Of a DNA stretch of 64,000 nucleotides, positions 10,298 to 21,700 are shown piece after piece. The stretch is from Dichotomocladium elegans. Lineage: Eukaryota; Mucoromycota; Mucoromycetes; Mucorales; Lichtheimiaceae. The stretch is from contig JAIXMN010000008.1 in the NCBI GenBank assembly GCA_025716815.1, forward strand, positions 1 through 64,000. The letters run 5' to 3'. The position numbers were made by a program, and so were the translations under genes. The stretch's first letter is position 1; the number at the start of each line of letters is the position of its first letter. A model generated the notes under the pieces. The model saw only the letters and a list, made by a program, of their open reading frames with translations, was not told the DNA's origin and did not search any database.

Positions 10298-11464
10298 TTA
10301 TGTATTCTCTTTTCGCTTCGCTAGATGAAAATGTCTGTGTATTGTGGGCACGCATGCCTTCGCCTCCCTCTCATCGTCCAGATTACTATCTCCAATAGTA
10401 GCGTTTCTCCAATTGCAAAATTTCACAGACGTATATTCATAGGACTGCATGTGCATGGACCTTCCTTCTATCAGTTCCTTTGCCGATAGCGATTCGTAGA
10501 CCACGCAACGTTGGAATCGGCATTTAACACGTCTATGGTGTGGTCCACTCATACTTTTGCTGTTGAAATCTGATACAGTAGTTGAATGTCTTGTTTTCTG
10601 TAAGACTCGCCCGTGGCTCCTTGTATGGTGTGGTAATCTCATCGCATATAAGGTAATCTTTGTCACCTAGCAAGTATTCTTTTCCTTGGAAGTACTTTTC
10701 GGGGTGAAGACCCAGATCAGTATTCCGCCAGACCCTGGTATCATGTGTGCTCTCAACATAACCGCATTCGACAAAGCGTATACGAAGATCAGGATCCGTG
10801 ACGACCATAGCAGCAAGAGCATATTGGCTCTTTCGCGTGTAATAATCCTCCGCATTTTCGACTGGTGCATATGCCAATGGGATCGATATTCCATCTACAT
10901 ATCCAATACAGTTGGGGAAACCAGAAATGGACTCGTTCACTTCCTTGATTCGTCGTTTTTCTTCTTGAGTTGGCCACGTGACAGATTTAGACGAAGCAAG
11001 GCAATGATAACTCTATTAGTATAGAGATCGGTTGTACCGTTCCCGACACCAAAACGTCTAGCCACTTGGCCAGTCGATGATGCATTGGCATACATGCTGA
11101 ACCGATACAATGCAACTATGAGCTGTCGATATACGGGTGCCTGGTTCCTGTTACTGGCATTATGGAACACTTTGTCATCCTTGATCATGTCGACAATAGC
11201 GGTAAAAGCCTCATACGACATGCGCGCTTCTTGCTTAAATTCTTTCTTGGGCAGATTAAAAACGATGTCTGACATGAAGTTCGAAATAGGGATTGACCGG
11301 GAATGCTTAGTCGCCATATATCTTCTACTGGAGATATGCATGTACATGGCATTCGTTGAAGTCATCGTTTCATCAAAATAATCGTCGACGTCGCTGTCCG
11401 TTGCAGATCCCTCTGTATCCCTGATGATATCGCTGTCATAATCCGAGTCGCTTTCAAAAAGCAT
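10298..11464 (-). pseudogene. PIF/Harbinger-type DDE transposase, decayed
   Basis: The minus-strand ATG at 11464 opens an acidic N-terminus and a helix-turn-helix-like region ('YRQLIVALYRFSMYA', 'ARRFGVGNGTTDLYTNRV'). After a frame change near 10,950 the DDE core appears: first Asp in 'CIGYVDGISIPLAYAP', second Asp in 'STHDTRVWRNTD', then 'YLLGDKDYLICDEITTPY'. A second frame break near 10,560 leads to 'RVKCRFQRCVVYESLS', the usual region after the catalytic Glu. Two frame breaks and loss of the last helix motif mean it is inactive. Neither terminal repeats nor a TAA/TWA target duplication could be confirmed by eye. Confidence 0.8.
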
Positions 11465-12036
11465 TTCATGTACATTTTCAGCGATGATCTGTTCTTCCAG
11501 AGCCTGAAGAGTTCTCTAACGTTCCGAGAAGTTAGGCATTGTAGAATGAGTATAATTGTTGAAATGAGGAGATGTAAAATTAGCTGTAAGGAAAAATAAA
11601 ATTGTTCTGTCTCTCGGCAGATATCTGCATAGATTTTCTACTTTGAGAGCCCCTAGTGTACCAAGAATAAAAGATCATACAAATCCTTCTGGTTCACGTC
11701 TTCTCTTGACCTCTGTGTTTCGCTCTTGTCTTTGTCCTGGCTTGCGGGGAAACTCCTAATACTCCCTCTGTCCCTTCCTATTCTCTCTGCTATCCGATTC
11801 AACCTTTGAAAATAAAGTGACGGAGTCAGTCAGTCCAGCCAGGACATTGAACCACATTGAACCGCAACTTATCGAAGAAAATACAGCACTCAGCTGCTCT
11901 TGCTCTTATGCTTCACACTTTTAGTAGACAAGGAACACTGTTATTATCGTAAGGAGCAGAAAAACTAGACAGTGACTGAAATGGCCTTATATGTGCACAC
12001 GTATGTCAATTAGACACCTAAGTGTATATATCTGTT
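11465..12036. other. Gap without a recognisable gene
   Basis: Nothing coding is recognised. Mixed-composition sequence between the Harbinger pseudogene and the 3' end of the glutamine-rich gene; it includes an AATAAA-type signal on each strand. Confidence 0.3.
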
Positions 12037-12355
12037 TTAAAAGGTATCGCCCTTTTTGTTATAATGAACGGTATAATTATTTTCTTCCTCGCTGGGTCCC
12101 CTCTCATCAACCCAACGGCATGCTGCAAGCATCTTATCCGCATTCAAGAACGCATACGTCGCCGTCTGGATGAAATCCTTGTTTCCTAAACTCTGCTGTC
12201 TTTCAAGTAGTGTCCCAAAGTCGGCCACCCTCTGTCGCAAAGCTTCAAATTCCTTTTCAACTTGTCGTCGTTTAAGCAGTCTTTGCTGCTGTTCCTGTCG
12301 CTGTTCCTGTTGCTGTTCCTGTTGCTGCTGCTGTTGTTGTTGTTGCTGTTGTTGT

Positions 12356-12426
<71 letters not shown>

Positions 12427-12427
12427 T

Positions 12428-12462
<35 letters not shown>

Positions 12463-13538
12463 CCGCTTTAAAAATGCATTACTATTCTTGTTATTTGTGA
12501 TCGCGTTACTTCCACTGTTGTCATTAGCGCCTGCGTGATGCTGATGATTATTGTGGTGAGGTATGAATGGTGGATGGGCATGTTTATGAATAAGCGTCAC
12601 ATGCCCTGTCTTTTTAGCCAGATCAATTATAATCGTCAGCGCGCCTGCGCAGTCATAACGATTCGCCGCTTTAGGGTGATCGCCTTTGCGTGGTTTTGCA
12701 GTGTCAGCTCTCTGCGAGCAATAATATCGTAGTGTAGACAGTGTATCGGGGGTCTTCGTGGACCGTCGTTTGTCCTTCATACTTTAAACTGGTTTCAATA
12801 ACCTGCACAAGCCTTTCAATGTGCTAACTAACCTGAAGTTAAACTTTGTCCCAGCTAAAATATGCTCGCAGATGGCTCGACCAAGTTGCGTAAATCCTGC
12901 TTCACGCCCAAGCTGAGAGATCAGAGGGCTAATATCTACAGCATATTGCTTCTTGTCAAATTCAGTTTCCTGCTGCAGTGCAAAGATAAACGCTTCTGGC
13001 GAAAGAAGTTCTTGTTGCCCATGTTTATCAGTCTTCGTATGTGATTCGTTTTGCGCCTTAGACTGGTTGGTTCCAAAAAACTTTTCACGCCCTCCTATAG
13101 TTTTTGTTCGTTCCGGCGACATTGTGGGTCGTTCTGAGATTATTGACTCAGTGGAAGCATTTGCCGCAGCAGAAGAGGGTATCCCCTTCCGTTCCTGCGC
13201 TACAGATGGAAGGTGGGATCGAGAATGGGATGGTAGAGGTGAAGGTTGGGATTGAAAATGTTGATGCTGTGTGTCCTGCGGCAATGTCAAGGGCATGGAT
13301 GAACTGATCTGAGATGGCAAATGAAGCTGAGGAGGTCTCATTGGGAAAACACTCGGGGGCTTGTTGATTTGTTGCTGGGGCAGGCCGGTCATGATAGTGG
13401 AAGGCGGCAATGAAGGTGGACTAGCTTTAGCCTGCGGCGAGGGTGAGTAATGGGACACTCGGATCGAAGTGGGTTCTTGCAACTGCGTATGGATAGGATG
13501 TGGGGACATGTGGTGCAGGTGCTGTTGCTGTTGTGGCT

Positions 13539-13569
<31 letters not shown>

Positions 13570-13570
13570 T

Positions 13571-13614
<44 letters not shown>

Positions 13615-14184
13615 TTGTTGTTGCTGCTGCTGCTGCTGCTGTTGTTGTTGTTGCTGCTGCTGCTGCTGTTGTTGTTGTTGCTGTTGCTGTTGCTGCTGTG
13701 AAAGAGGGACCGCATAATGGTGCTGCTGTTGCTGTTGCTGCGACTGAGGCTGGTGGTATTGTTGTTGGAAGCGGGTTTGTTTCAATGACCGTTGTGAGTT
13801 TTCAAACATGTCAATCGCAGTTTTTCGTTTTTGGAACTCTCGCGATCGACAGATATCACAGATATGATACTCCAAGCTACCACGTTCGCTTTGGAAAAAC
13901 GAGCCATGCCGGAAACTTTGACAGCTGCTGCAATAGATACTGTCACGCGCCGAACCGGTTGCAATCAGGCCAGCACCTCCAGCAGGAGCTCCAACGACGC
14001 CCATTACCGCTGATTGACTGTGATGTGCGGTTGGTAAGAGGTTGGTAGGTTGAGTGGTTGAATTAGCAGCGGTTGTCATTGCCTGCAACTCGTGATGAAT
14101 CATAGTAGAGCGATGATGTTCTGGTGCAGGTATCGCCGCCGAATATGAGGACGACTGAGAGGCGCGCGGGGGTCCATGTGACAT
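12037..14184 (-). CDS. Glutamine-rich zinc-binding protein, possible transcription factor (two exons)
   Basis: Two minus-strand frames join through a 51-bp intron (12782-12832, GTTAGT...AAAG) to give about 698 residues (exons 14184-12833 and 12781-12037). Residues 85-112 hold a C-x2-C-x20-C-x2-C zinc ribbon. A poly-Gln run of about 59 residues follows (13521-13698), then a Ser/Pro/His-rich region. Just across the intron (about 455-520) is a domain with Cys472, Cys495, His516 and His518 around 'RYYCSQRADTAKP' and 'HVTLIHKHAHPP'. This spacing resembles the FAR1/WRKY-GCM1 zinc fold found in Mutator-type transposases and derived transcription factors. A second Gln/Glu/His run of about 50 residues precedes a coiled-coil-like tail. 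The splice junction lies inside the second zinc domain, which supports joining the frames. DNA binding is an inference; no close homologue is recognised. Confidence 0.7.
12290..12468 (-). repeat. CAG/CAA repeat tract 1 (poly-Gln)
   Basis: Imperfect trinucleotide repeat; CAG and CAA codons alternate on the minus strand, with a few GAA/CAT interruptions, inside exon 2 of the glutamine-rich gene. The mixed codons suggest the glutamine run is maintained at protein level rather than being a pure slippage tract. Confidence 0.9.
13521..13698 (-). repeat. CAG/CAA repeat tract 2 (poly-Gln, about 59 codons)
   Basis: A long run in exon 1 with a visible higher-order pattern: blocks of several CAG codons followed by several CAA codons recur about three to four times, implying duplication of a unit larger than three bases. 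A shorter run lies at 13721-13744. Confidence 0.9.
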
Positions 14185-15737
14185 TTTGTATCAAGTAGTC
14201 AATTAGTTTACAAAAATGGACAAGCGTAGGGCACTCGATTGGGCTACAATCCAAGCATGAGAAAGGATAGAACAGAATGACCTTTGCCCATTAATACCCG
14301 TTCAAATGAAGATGCAAGACGAAAAAGGCACCTTTGAGCAAACGTCGAAGACTTGGGGGGAGGGGAGGTCGCAAGCGTAGGTGACAAAGTGAAGGTGAAA
14401 GAAAGAGGGAGAGCGGGAGCTAAGAGAGCGGGGCGGAGCAGACGAAAAAGGAAAGGACCAGTCTTTCAAAGAATGACGTGGCCCATGAAATCCAAGCCCT
14501 GGGCTCAAGGGTTTCAGATGCTCCCCGGGTTGAACGATACATTATGTGCTTCCTCCGTATGTAGAATCTACGTATTTGTATTCTGATGTTGGAATTCTCG
14601 TTTCGTGATTGATGGCATTCTAACGTTTGTGAAAAACAACCAATTAGTGACTGGTTAGCAGATCTATGGATAGTGTACCGTACTATATATAATTCACTAT
14701 ATTTCATCGTTTGATTCAATGACGAATAGACTGGCTAATAAGTATCTTTACGAAATCCTATGCTGTGAATTCCTGTTATTTTAGAACGGTGCCCGTTGTG
14801 CATCCTGTCCGTGCGGTCAGTCCCCTTGCGATAATACTTAGCTGTTTCCAGCGAATAGCTACATGATATACAGCATTTTATATACTGTGCAGGTACATTG
14901 TCGTCCAAACCACTGACCATCCCCCTTGGGTCGTATACCGGCATGCACACCTCTTTTGCGAGGCTGTACAAGGCTGCGTTCTGGACAATGTCAATTTTCT
15001 TGATTTATATCTTGAGCTCAGGCTGGGTAATGAAAGGCTCAAGTGTGATAATGAGAATATAACAGGCGCTATGGGGTGAGATATTGTCTTATCAGAAGAG
15101 AACAATGAAAAGAAGAGGCTTTGAATGAACGCGAATGGTAGAGGGCAAAAGTAACAAGTGAAGCCCAACGAATACATATGGCCGGGGGCGGGAATACCGA
15201 CGGGGCAAATGTCGCCTCGAAACAAAGAACGTGGTGACGCCTCAGCAGGGTCCGGCTTCGTTTCCACAACCCGGTACTGTGAAGTAGCCGCAGAGGCGAG
15301 TGGAAAACGAAGGGTAAGGAGCTAAAAAATTGTTTGTTCATCGTTAATATAACCGTCGGCTTTTTTTTACAGAAGAAACAAAGAATGATAACGCGAGTAT
15401 CTGAGTGCGCGGCACGAGGGACTGCATCTTCTTCGGAATGACATATAGGCTCGTACGGGCTATCAGCGCAAGTTTTGGTTATGGATACTGAAGCGGGAAG
15501 AAGAGCGCTGACAAATGCGTGGAATAGGCTTTACGAGAAAATAAGTTCAAATATGGACTAGCAAAACCGATCCGATCGAACGCGCCATATTTCTTCCATT
15601 TGTTCGTCCCAAACATCAAACATTGCGCACTCTTCTTTTCTCCATAGTAGCATATCTGTAGAAACCAAAACGAATAAAGGAATATATTCTCTGTTTCCAC
15701 TTTTTCTTCCATCTATTCATTCAGATTACTGCTTGGC
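14185..15737. other. Divergent intergenic region between the glutamine-rich and cyclin genes
   Basis: About 1.5 kb between genes transcribed away from each other, so it should hold both promoters. Purine-rich tracts lie at 14350-14460 and pyrimidine-rich sequence near 15680-15720, just upstream of the cyclin start. Short frames are present but none is recognised. Confidence 0.4.
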
Positions 15738-16576
15738 ATGGATGACTTTGAAAGCAGATTTGCGGCGGCTGTCCATGGGTCCGTCACTTCCGATCTCCTC
15801 ACTCATCTCGCCCATCAAGCATCTCGCGTCATCCCTTGCCATCCCGCAGCCGCACCGGCTCCTGTTTCCGTAATGGCGCCGACCTCGCAAGCCCACCCGC
15901 AACAGCAACAAGTATGGCCACCTCCTTTGCGAACATTCATTAGCGTCGTCGTGAAGCGTTCTGCTGTTCGGGCAGGAACCTTGTTTGCCGTGCTAGTGTT
16001 TCTCGAGCGGCTACAACGACGCTTGCAGCGGGTTGCACGTGGGATGCCTTGCACGTGTCATCGTATCTTTCTTGCCACTCTTATTGTGACGTCCAAAGCA
16101 CTTCATGACGCCTCACCTAAGAATAAGAACTGGGCAAAATATGCCATGTACTGCTTCAACGTGGCCGAGATTAATCTTATGGAGAAGCAGTTGCTTTCAA
16201 TACTGGTAAAAAGAAGAGAAAAAAATCACTCCCCTTCCATAATCTCCGGAGAACCAGACCTTTAAAGTTTCCAAGAAAATGAATATAGAATTACCGGCTA
16301 GGAATTTCGCTCCACGACTTGCATCTTGTCTTTGGAGGATACGATAGCTTCTTGCTCATGACCCCGTCCCTCGCGTCATCCTCATCACTTTCATTCATAT
16401 CCTCATCCACACAATCCCCAGATTCTTCCGCAGATCCTGACGATTCGACGGTGGTATCCTCCTCCACCGCCGGAAATGCTGGCTTCGTCCATCACGTGTA
16501 CTCAGTTCTCAAGCCTGAGTGTTCGTATCCCATCACCAATTCATCCACCTCTGCGGACCAGCTACATAGCGGGTAA
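15738..16576 (+). CDS. Pho85-type (PCL1/2-like) cyclin, two exons
   Basis: A regulatory subunit for a cyclin-dependent kinase of Pho85/Cdk5 type, acting in cell-cycle entry, morphogenesis or nutrient signalling. Exon 1 (15738-16205) encodes a Gln/Ala/Pro-rich start, then a cyclin fold: 'PPLRTFISVVVKRS', 'LFAVLVFLERLQRRL', 'HRIFLATLIVTSKALHD', the PCL hallmark 'SPKNKNWAKY', and 'INLMEKQLLSIL'. Intron 16206-16288 (83 bp) ends at TATAG; using this acceptor, exon 2 (16289-16576) continues in frame with 'NYRLGISLHDLHLVFGGY', as expected for the next cyclin helix. A decoy AG 13 bases downstream would cause early termination. The product is 251 residues with a Ser-rich tail. It is compact because the fold ends soon after the box. 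Confidence 0.85.
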
Positions 16577-16804
16577 GCTGCTTGCGGATCAATAAAAAAG
16601 TTACCCTCTTCTTCATCCTTCCCCTTTCAATGTATTCCGTATGGTAGATATATATCATATCCCAAAATCAAATGCCGCATTTGCCAAGAAGGAAGCTACA
16701 CGTAAAGTGATAAATTTCAAAACCTCGGTAGACTCAAATATATAAAAATACGCCAGATTTTGGCTTAGAGCTCTTTTCCATTCATACATTTTCATCATCC
16801 TGGA

Positions 16805-17074
16805 ATGAGTAGTCAATTTTTTACGAAGATGAGAAGGACACTATCCTTGAAGAACATAGCTGCCCTGACTCTACTGATAGTGCCAATGACGATGAGTTAT
16901 ATTCTATTCGGTCTATTTGTTCCCATGCATAATCTATCTTGCAACTGTAACTTTGAACTTGCTGCCACGCATATTCCTAGTGTAATGGTACCATTGTGCG
17001 AATGCTTATGGAGCTTCCGATATACAGGGCGCAGGAAGCGCGAACGCGACGAGAAGAACGATGATTACATGTAA
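16805..17074 (+). CDS. Small putative membrane protein (89 aa), unknown
   Basis: An ATG at 16805 follows a TATA-like ATATATAAAAA near 16737 and a pyrimidine-rich stretch, a plausible fungal promoter layout. Residues about 17-42 form one hydrophobic segment ('IAALTLLIVPMTMSYILFGL') after a basic start, so it is either a signal anchor or a signal peptide. The remainder has a small Cys cluster (C-N-C, C-x-C) and a strongly basic/acidic tail. No family is recognised. It could be a chance ORF. Confidence 0.35.
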   Translation: MSSQFFTKMRRTLSLKNIAALTLLIVPMTMSYILFGLFVPMHNLSCNCNFELAATHIPSVMVPLCECLWSFRYTGRRKRERDEKNDDYM

Positions 17075-17164
17075 TAATAAAACATAGAGACTCCCGAGAT
17101 CACATGGAATCCTTATTTACATAGTAAACAGTATTGGGGTAATAACAGTGGTAGATGCTATGGA

Positions 17165-17365
17165 ATGTCGCACAGGGAAAGTGGATATGGTAATAATATC
17201 GTCGCTAAAGGTGCTGCCTTGGTCGTGATCGTTACCTTTGTAGCACTATGGGGTATCCGTCAATGGATGGCTCGTCTCTGTAGCTACTACTACATCTACG
17301 CAAAAGGACACAGACATTCTGGTGAAAGGAGCAAGTTCTACGCGCAGTTGCACAACTTACACTGA
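17165..17365 (+). CDS. Short ORF with one hydrophobic segment (66 aa), doubtful
   Basis: One hydrophobic stretch ('GAALVVIVTFVALWGI') is followed by a Tyr-rich and basic tail ending 'GHRHSGERSKFYAQLHNLH'. A similar short stretch ('GCRHSGERNRS') can be read near 30400, so both may be scraps of the same decayed gene or element. No family is recognised. Confidence 0.25.
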   Translation: MSHRESGYGNNIVAKGAALVVIVTFVALWGIRQWMARLCSYYYIYAKGHRHSGERSKFYAQLHNLH

Positions 17366-18700
17366 CCAAGGCAAGGAAGGTCAAGTTTTCCAAGCTAATT
17401 TTTTGAGAACGTTTTGAGCGCATCAGCTGCCGCAAAATAGCTAGGAATATATGCTAGTTGAGCACACGATGGACAATGTAGTACAAAAAGATCCTGAGAG
17501 CATTTTTGCGGAATGTAGAAGCAGGTATAGTGTTGTGTAGAGAATTGTCAAGTAAGAAAAACCGATGGATCAAAATCGAGTCTTTGAGACGGGATCCTCT
17601 TTATTGAATAAAAACAACTCTCTTTTTATATGATTTCGGACCAGGGTGGTGTGGTGATACAAGCGGTAGTCATTGAGTATTGTCCCCCAATCATTATCAG
17701 TTGGTGAGCTTCGTAGCGTTGGAATGGGAGGACAGTCGAGGCGTGCTGTAGGAGAGGTGGATAAGCCGATAACCCTGCTCAGTCTTGTCTGTAGAAGCGC
17801 AGTGTCATGAACAGTGAGGCTATGGCAATAGAAACCTTCCGTGTCACAGTATTAATACATAAAAATTACTATTAACAAATATGGGACAATTGACTTGAAT
17901 CTTAGATGCTATTGCGTCATAAACATGCGCAGACACATCAGTGCTCTTTTGTCTTATGAAAAGTCTTGCCTGCCCATCATTGCTTCAGCATGAATATGAA
18001 TGCCAACTGATGAAGGATCCACATACTCATGTTTTGCATTTCTTTAAATTGCACTCTCAACGTTAGCTTCCATCTATCTCCTTGCTGCTGCTGCCGCTAG
18101 TGTCATAAGATATTATTTATTTCAATACAGATGGTAGCTACTTTGAACCTCGTATATACCATATTACTACATACTAATATGCTCTCAAATTTAGGGAGAT
18201 CAGATTTACAGTGCTTGCATCTGTGGATCTGCGGCCCACTCCAGTACATCTTCAAATGAATATCCGTTGAACGTTCGTAGAGTTCGACTAGGATGGAACC
18301 CTCTGAGGTATATTATGCCCAGCATTTCAAGATAAGATCACAAATATTGATATCGAAACAGCCATATAACAATCGGATTACTGAAGGCCAAGAATCTCCT
18401 GTCGGAGCATGTCCTAGCTGTGGATTGACTATGCATCTTCGATGAAGTAACCGTTAATGCCCAACGAATATTTTGTACTGGCGAGGTATTATTATAATAC
18501 CAGAATCATTGTAAATACTGCATGTTTACCATTTTATATAGTAGGGCAAGAGACCACTCAAATAGCTGAACAGCAAACGTTCTGCATTAGCTGCGGCTCA
18601 CCATTCCACTGGCAACTGGCATGCCCAATATAAAATCGCATGCAAAGAACCTTTACGCTGGAACATATTTTCGGCCGCGATGTCTGTTACGCGCAAGGTC
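17366..18700. other. Gap without a recognisable gene
   Basis: AT-rich sequence with no supported gene. The part from about 17530 to 17848 has TG...CA-like ends on the minus strand (TGTGACACGG...ACACAACA) and an A-rich AATAAA-type signal, so an LTR remnant is possible. No second copy or clean target duplication is seen. Confidence 0.25.
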
Positions 18701-18704
18701 CTAA

Positions 18705-21700
18705 CTTTTGATGACATGTCTTTGCCCGTATGAATGCTGAATGTCCTTTTTGCCATGCTCTAATGTGGATCGACGAGCGCCCCGCCAAAACATCGCACAG
18801 CAACCCATCAATTCGGGATGTGTTGCAGGAGTGGAAACATTCAGTTTGCTACGCCGCGCCACACCTTCAAAGGAGATCATGTTTTTGACTGGGGTTGATG
18901 ATGTGAGCAAAGAGTTTCGGAGAGCAAAGAGTTTCGGCGATGCATTCGCGCCTACAACAGCGCCTTTTCCTTCGCCTCTATTGAAGCTAATTTTGATCAT
19001 CGGCTGGCTGATGGAGAGAATGGCGTTCCAACTTTTCGGATCAATGGTACTATGCACCATCGGATAGGGTTGTTACGGACATCTGTCCACGAGATGCCTG
19101 CGTTCTCCCCAAATATATTTTGCTGATACAGACGAGCAACTAGCAGGAAGAACATCCATGTTTATGGAACTGAACCGAGAAACGATCGAGACTCTCCAGC
19201 GAGTGATGGAGCGGGACAACCCTTTCGCACAGCACTATATGTCGGCCGCGGAGTGTTTCAAAGATCAGCCTGTCGGATCTCTGCAGGCGTTCATCCATCC
19301 AGCGTACCAGATGGGTAGTCCTCTGCGGAGATTGCAGCATTGAGGTCGAACAGTCAGTGGACGAGACTGTTCAACCTCATGACGTTGTTCTTACCGATCG
19401 TTTATAAGGTGACCTCAAGCGGATTAGCTCCCTTCATCCTGCATACATACCCCTTCATTATGTGCTTACGCGTCCTTTCGGAGAAGAAGAATAGTATCTT
19501 GATCTGTGGAGCCAATCCGTCCAAGGCGCGCATGTGAAGGTCACTCTGCGAGCTTATACGGCTTGTATGCTAATGATTCGTCAAGGCGCCAGGCAAACAT
19601 ACGATCATCATTTCGGTAGGCTTTCCAACAATTGTTGGTGGATAACTACGCACGGATTGAGAGCTTCCGACTTGACTACCTCCGCCGCAACCAAGACGAC
19701 CTTTGAAGGGAGGTGTATGGCGGCATTGGAGATGATATAGATCTGCAACAGGTGGGGCAGCGGGTAATCCTACCCTCAAGTTTTACTGGTGGGCCCCAAT
19801 ATATGAAGCAGATGGAACAAGATGCCTACACAATTATGCGCGAAAGGGATAATCCGTCCCTCTTCATAACACTCAAATATAATCCGCAATGGCCAGAAAT
19901 CACGCGAGAGTTTCATCCCGGCCGAAAAGCCCATGATCGACCTGACCTTTGTTCTCGATTCTTTTATATGAAGATGAAGGAGCACATTAAGCACATCACC
20001 GACAATGGATGCTTTGGTTAAGTGACTGGATATGCGGCAACCGTGGAATTCCAGAAACGCGGCTTGCCACGCATCCATATGATTTTCATCCTTGCTGAAC
20101 AAGACCGACCGAACAGGGTATCGGACTGGGATCGTTTCGTTTGTGCAGAGCTACCAGATGAGGCCAATCAGCCAGAGCTTTTCCATATAGTAAAGGCCAC
20201 AGTGTCCCATGGACCTTGCGTACAGTACAGACCTGGCCAGCCATGCTGTTCGAAAACTGGGAAATACGAGAAGATGTTCTCAAAAGCTCCCGTGCTAGAC
20301 ACGTAAGAGCAGTGACAGGTACCCTATCTACCGTAGATGGATGAGCACAGCCGGAAGATATACGTTTCCCAGCCTTGATATTCCTGTGGACAATACATGG
20401 GGTCGTTCCTTACAACCCATACCTCTCCTACAAGTATAATGCACATATCAATGTTGAGATTTGTACAACGTCCAGGGCGATCACGTATCTTTGCAGGTAC
20501 ATACAGTAACAAAGGGATCTGATCAAGCATTGGTGGAGATTACCCGAGACCAAAGTTCTGATTCTGCCTCTGCCGTCTCTGCAGTCTCCGATTCTGCGTC
20601 TGCTTCTTCAGCTCCCGCTTCGCATGATGTAGATGAGATTCTCCAATACCAAAATGCGAGGTACATTGCGCAAAGCGAAGCATTCTGGCGGATAGTCGAA
20701 AATGAGATCCACATGCATTACCCGCCGGTTTACCGTTTGGATAATCACTTGCCATATCAGCAATACGTGACATACCGGGACTCTATGAGCGCTCAAGAGC
20801 TTGCTGAAGCACGACGAACAGCCGGCACGGGAACAAAACTTTTTGGGTTCTTTGCTCTCTACTCCCAAGATGAATTTGCCCGAACTCTTAAATATATGGA
20901 TGTCCCTCGATATTACACCTGGAATTCTAGTATCCGCGAATGGAGAAGAAGAGTCCAGCCGCCATTTGCGGATGTAGTGCCTCGGATTTATTTCGCGTCC
21001 CTCTCAAATATGCCACTATATTGCCTACGCTTGCTCTTGCTGAACGTCCATGGTCCAACAAGCTTTGTGGCACTGCGTACAACCGATGACGGCATTGTAC
21101 ATCCTACCTTTGAAGCAGTAGCACTCGCACAAGAGCTTTTGGAGTCGGACGAGGAATGAGACCGTAGCATGGCTGAGTCGTCACTCACTACACCGCATCA
21201 CTGCTTCGTGGTTCGTGGTCTCTTCTGCATCACCCTCACTAATCGCTCGCCAGGGAAACCTCTTGAATTATGGAACAACCATCCCGAGAGAATGGCAGAC
21301 GACTACTTTTCCGACTTTCGCCATCTTCATCGCTTGCTAAATGACCACGAACTCCAGCTAGATGACATCGAACACATCTTCCAGAGAAGACTTGGTGATA
21401 TCGATTCACGTCTCCAGGCAACAGGCCCACTGCTTATCCGACTTTCCTTCCTTACCCCAGGAATCTCGGGTAACTTTAGGTGAGGATATTCCACGTTCTG
21501 AAGCCCTTACCTATAGTGAGCGTCGCCATTATGATCCTGAGGAACAGGCCTTAATCGATACTGAGCTGGTCCATATGTTCAACACTGATCAGCAAGCCGC
21601 TTATGAAACTATCACCTCTGCAATTCAAGAGCGGCAGGTTGATCCTTCCATTCCTTGCCTCTTCTTCCTTAATGGCCCAGGTGGTACTGGAAAGTCACAG

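Noticed and set aside
12170..12471. Plus-strand poly-Leu and poly-Cys ORFs over the repeat tract
   Set aside because: They are the antisense and off-frame shadows of CAG/CAA codons in the glutamine-rich gene.
13450..14048. Plus-strand poly-Leu, poly-Cys and Ala/Val ORFs
   Set aside because: Antisense shadows of the second poly-Gln tract; no family features.
16302..16360. Apparent frameshift in the cyclin gene
   Set aside because: It disappears when the acceptor at 16287-16288 is used; the second exon then continues in the expected frame.
17530..17848. Possible LTR with TG...CA ends
   Set aside because: No second copy in the window, and the flanking bases (TATAG and GTATT) are not a convincing target duplication; kept only as a note.
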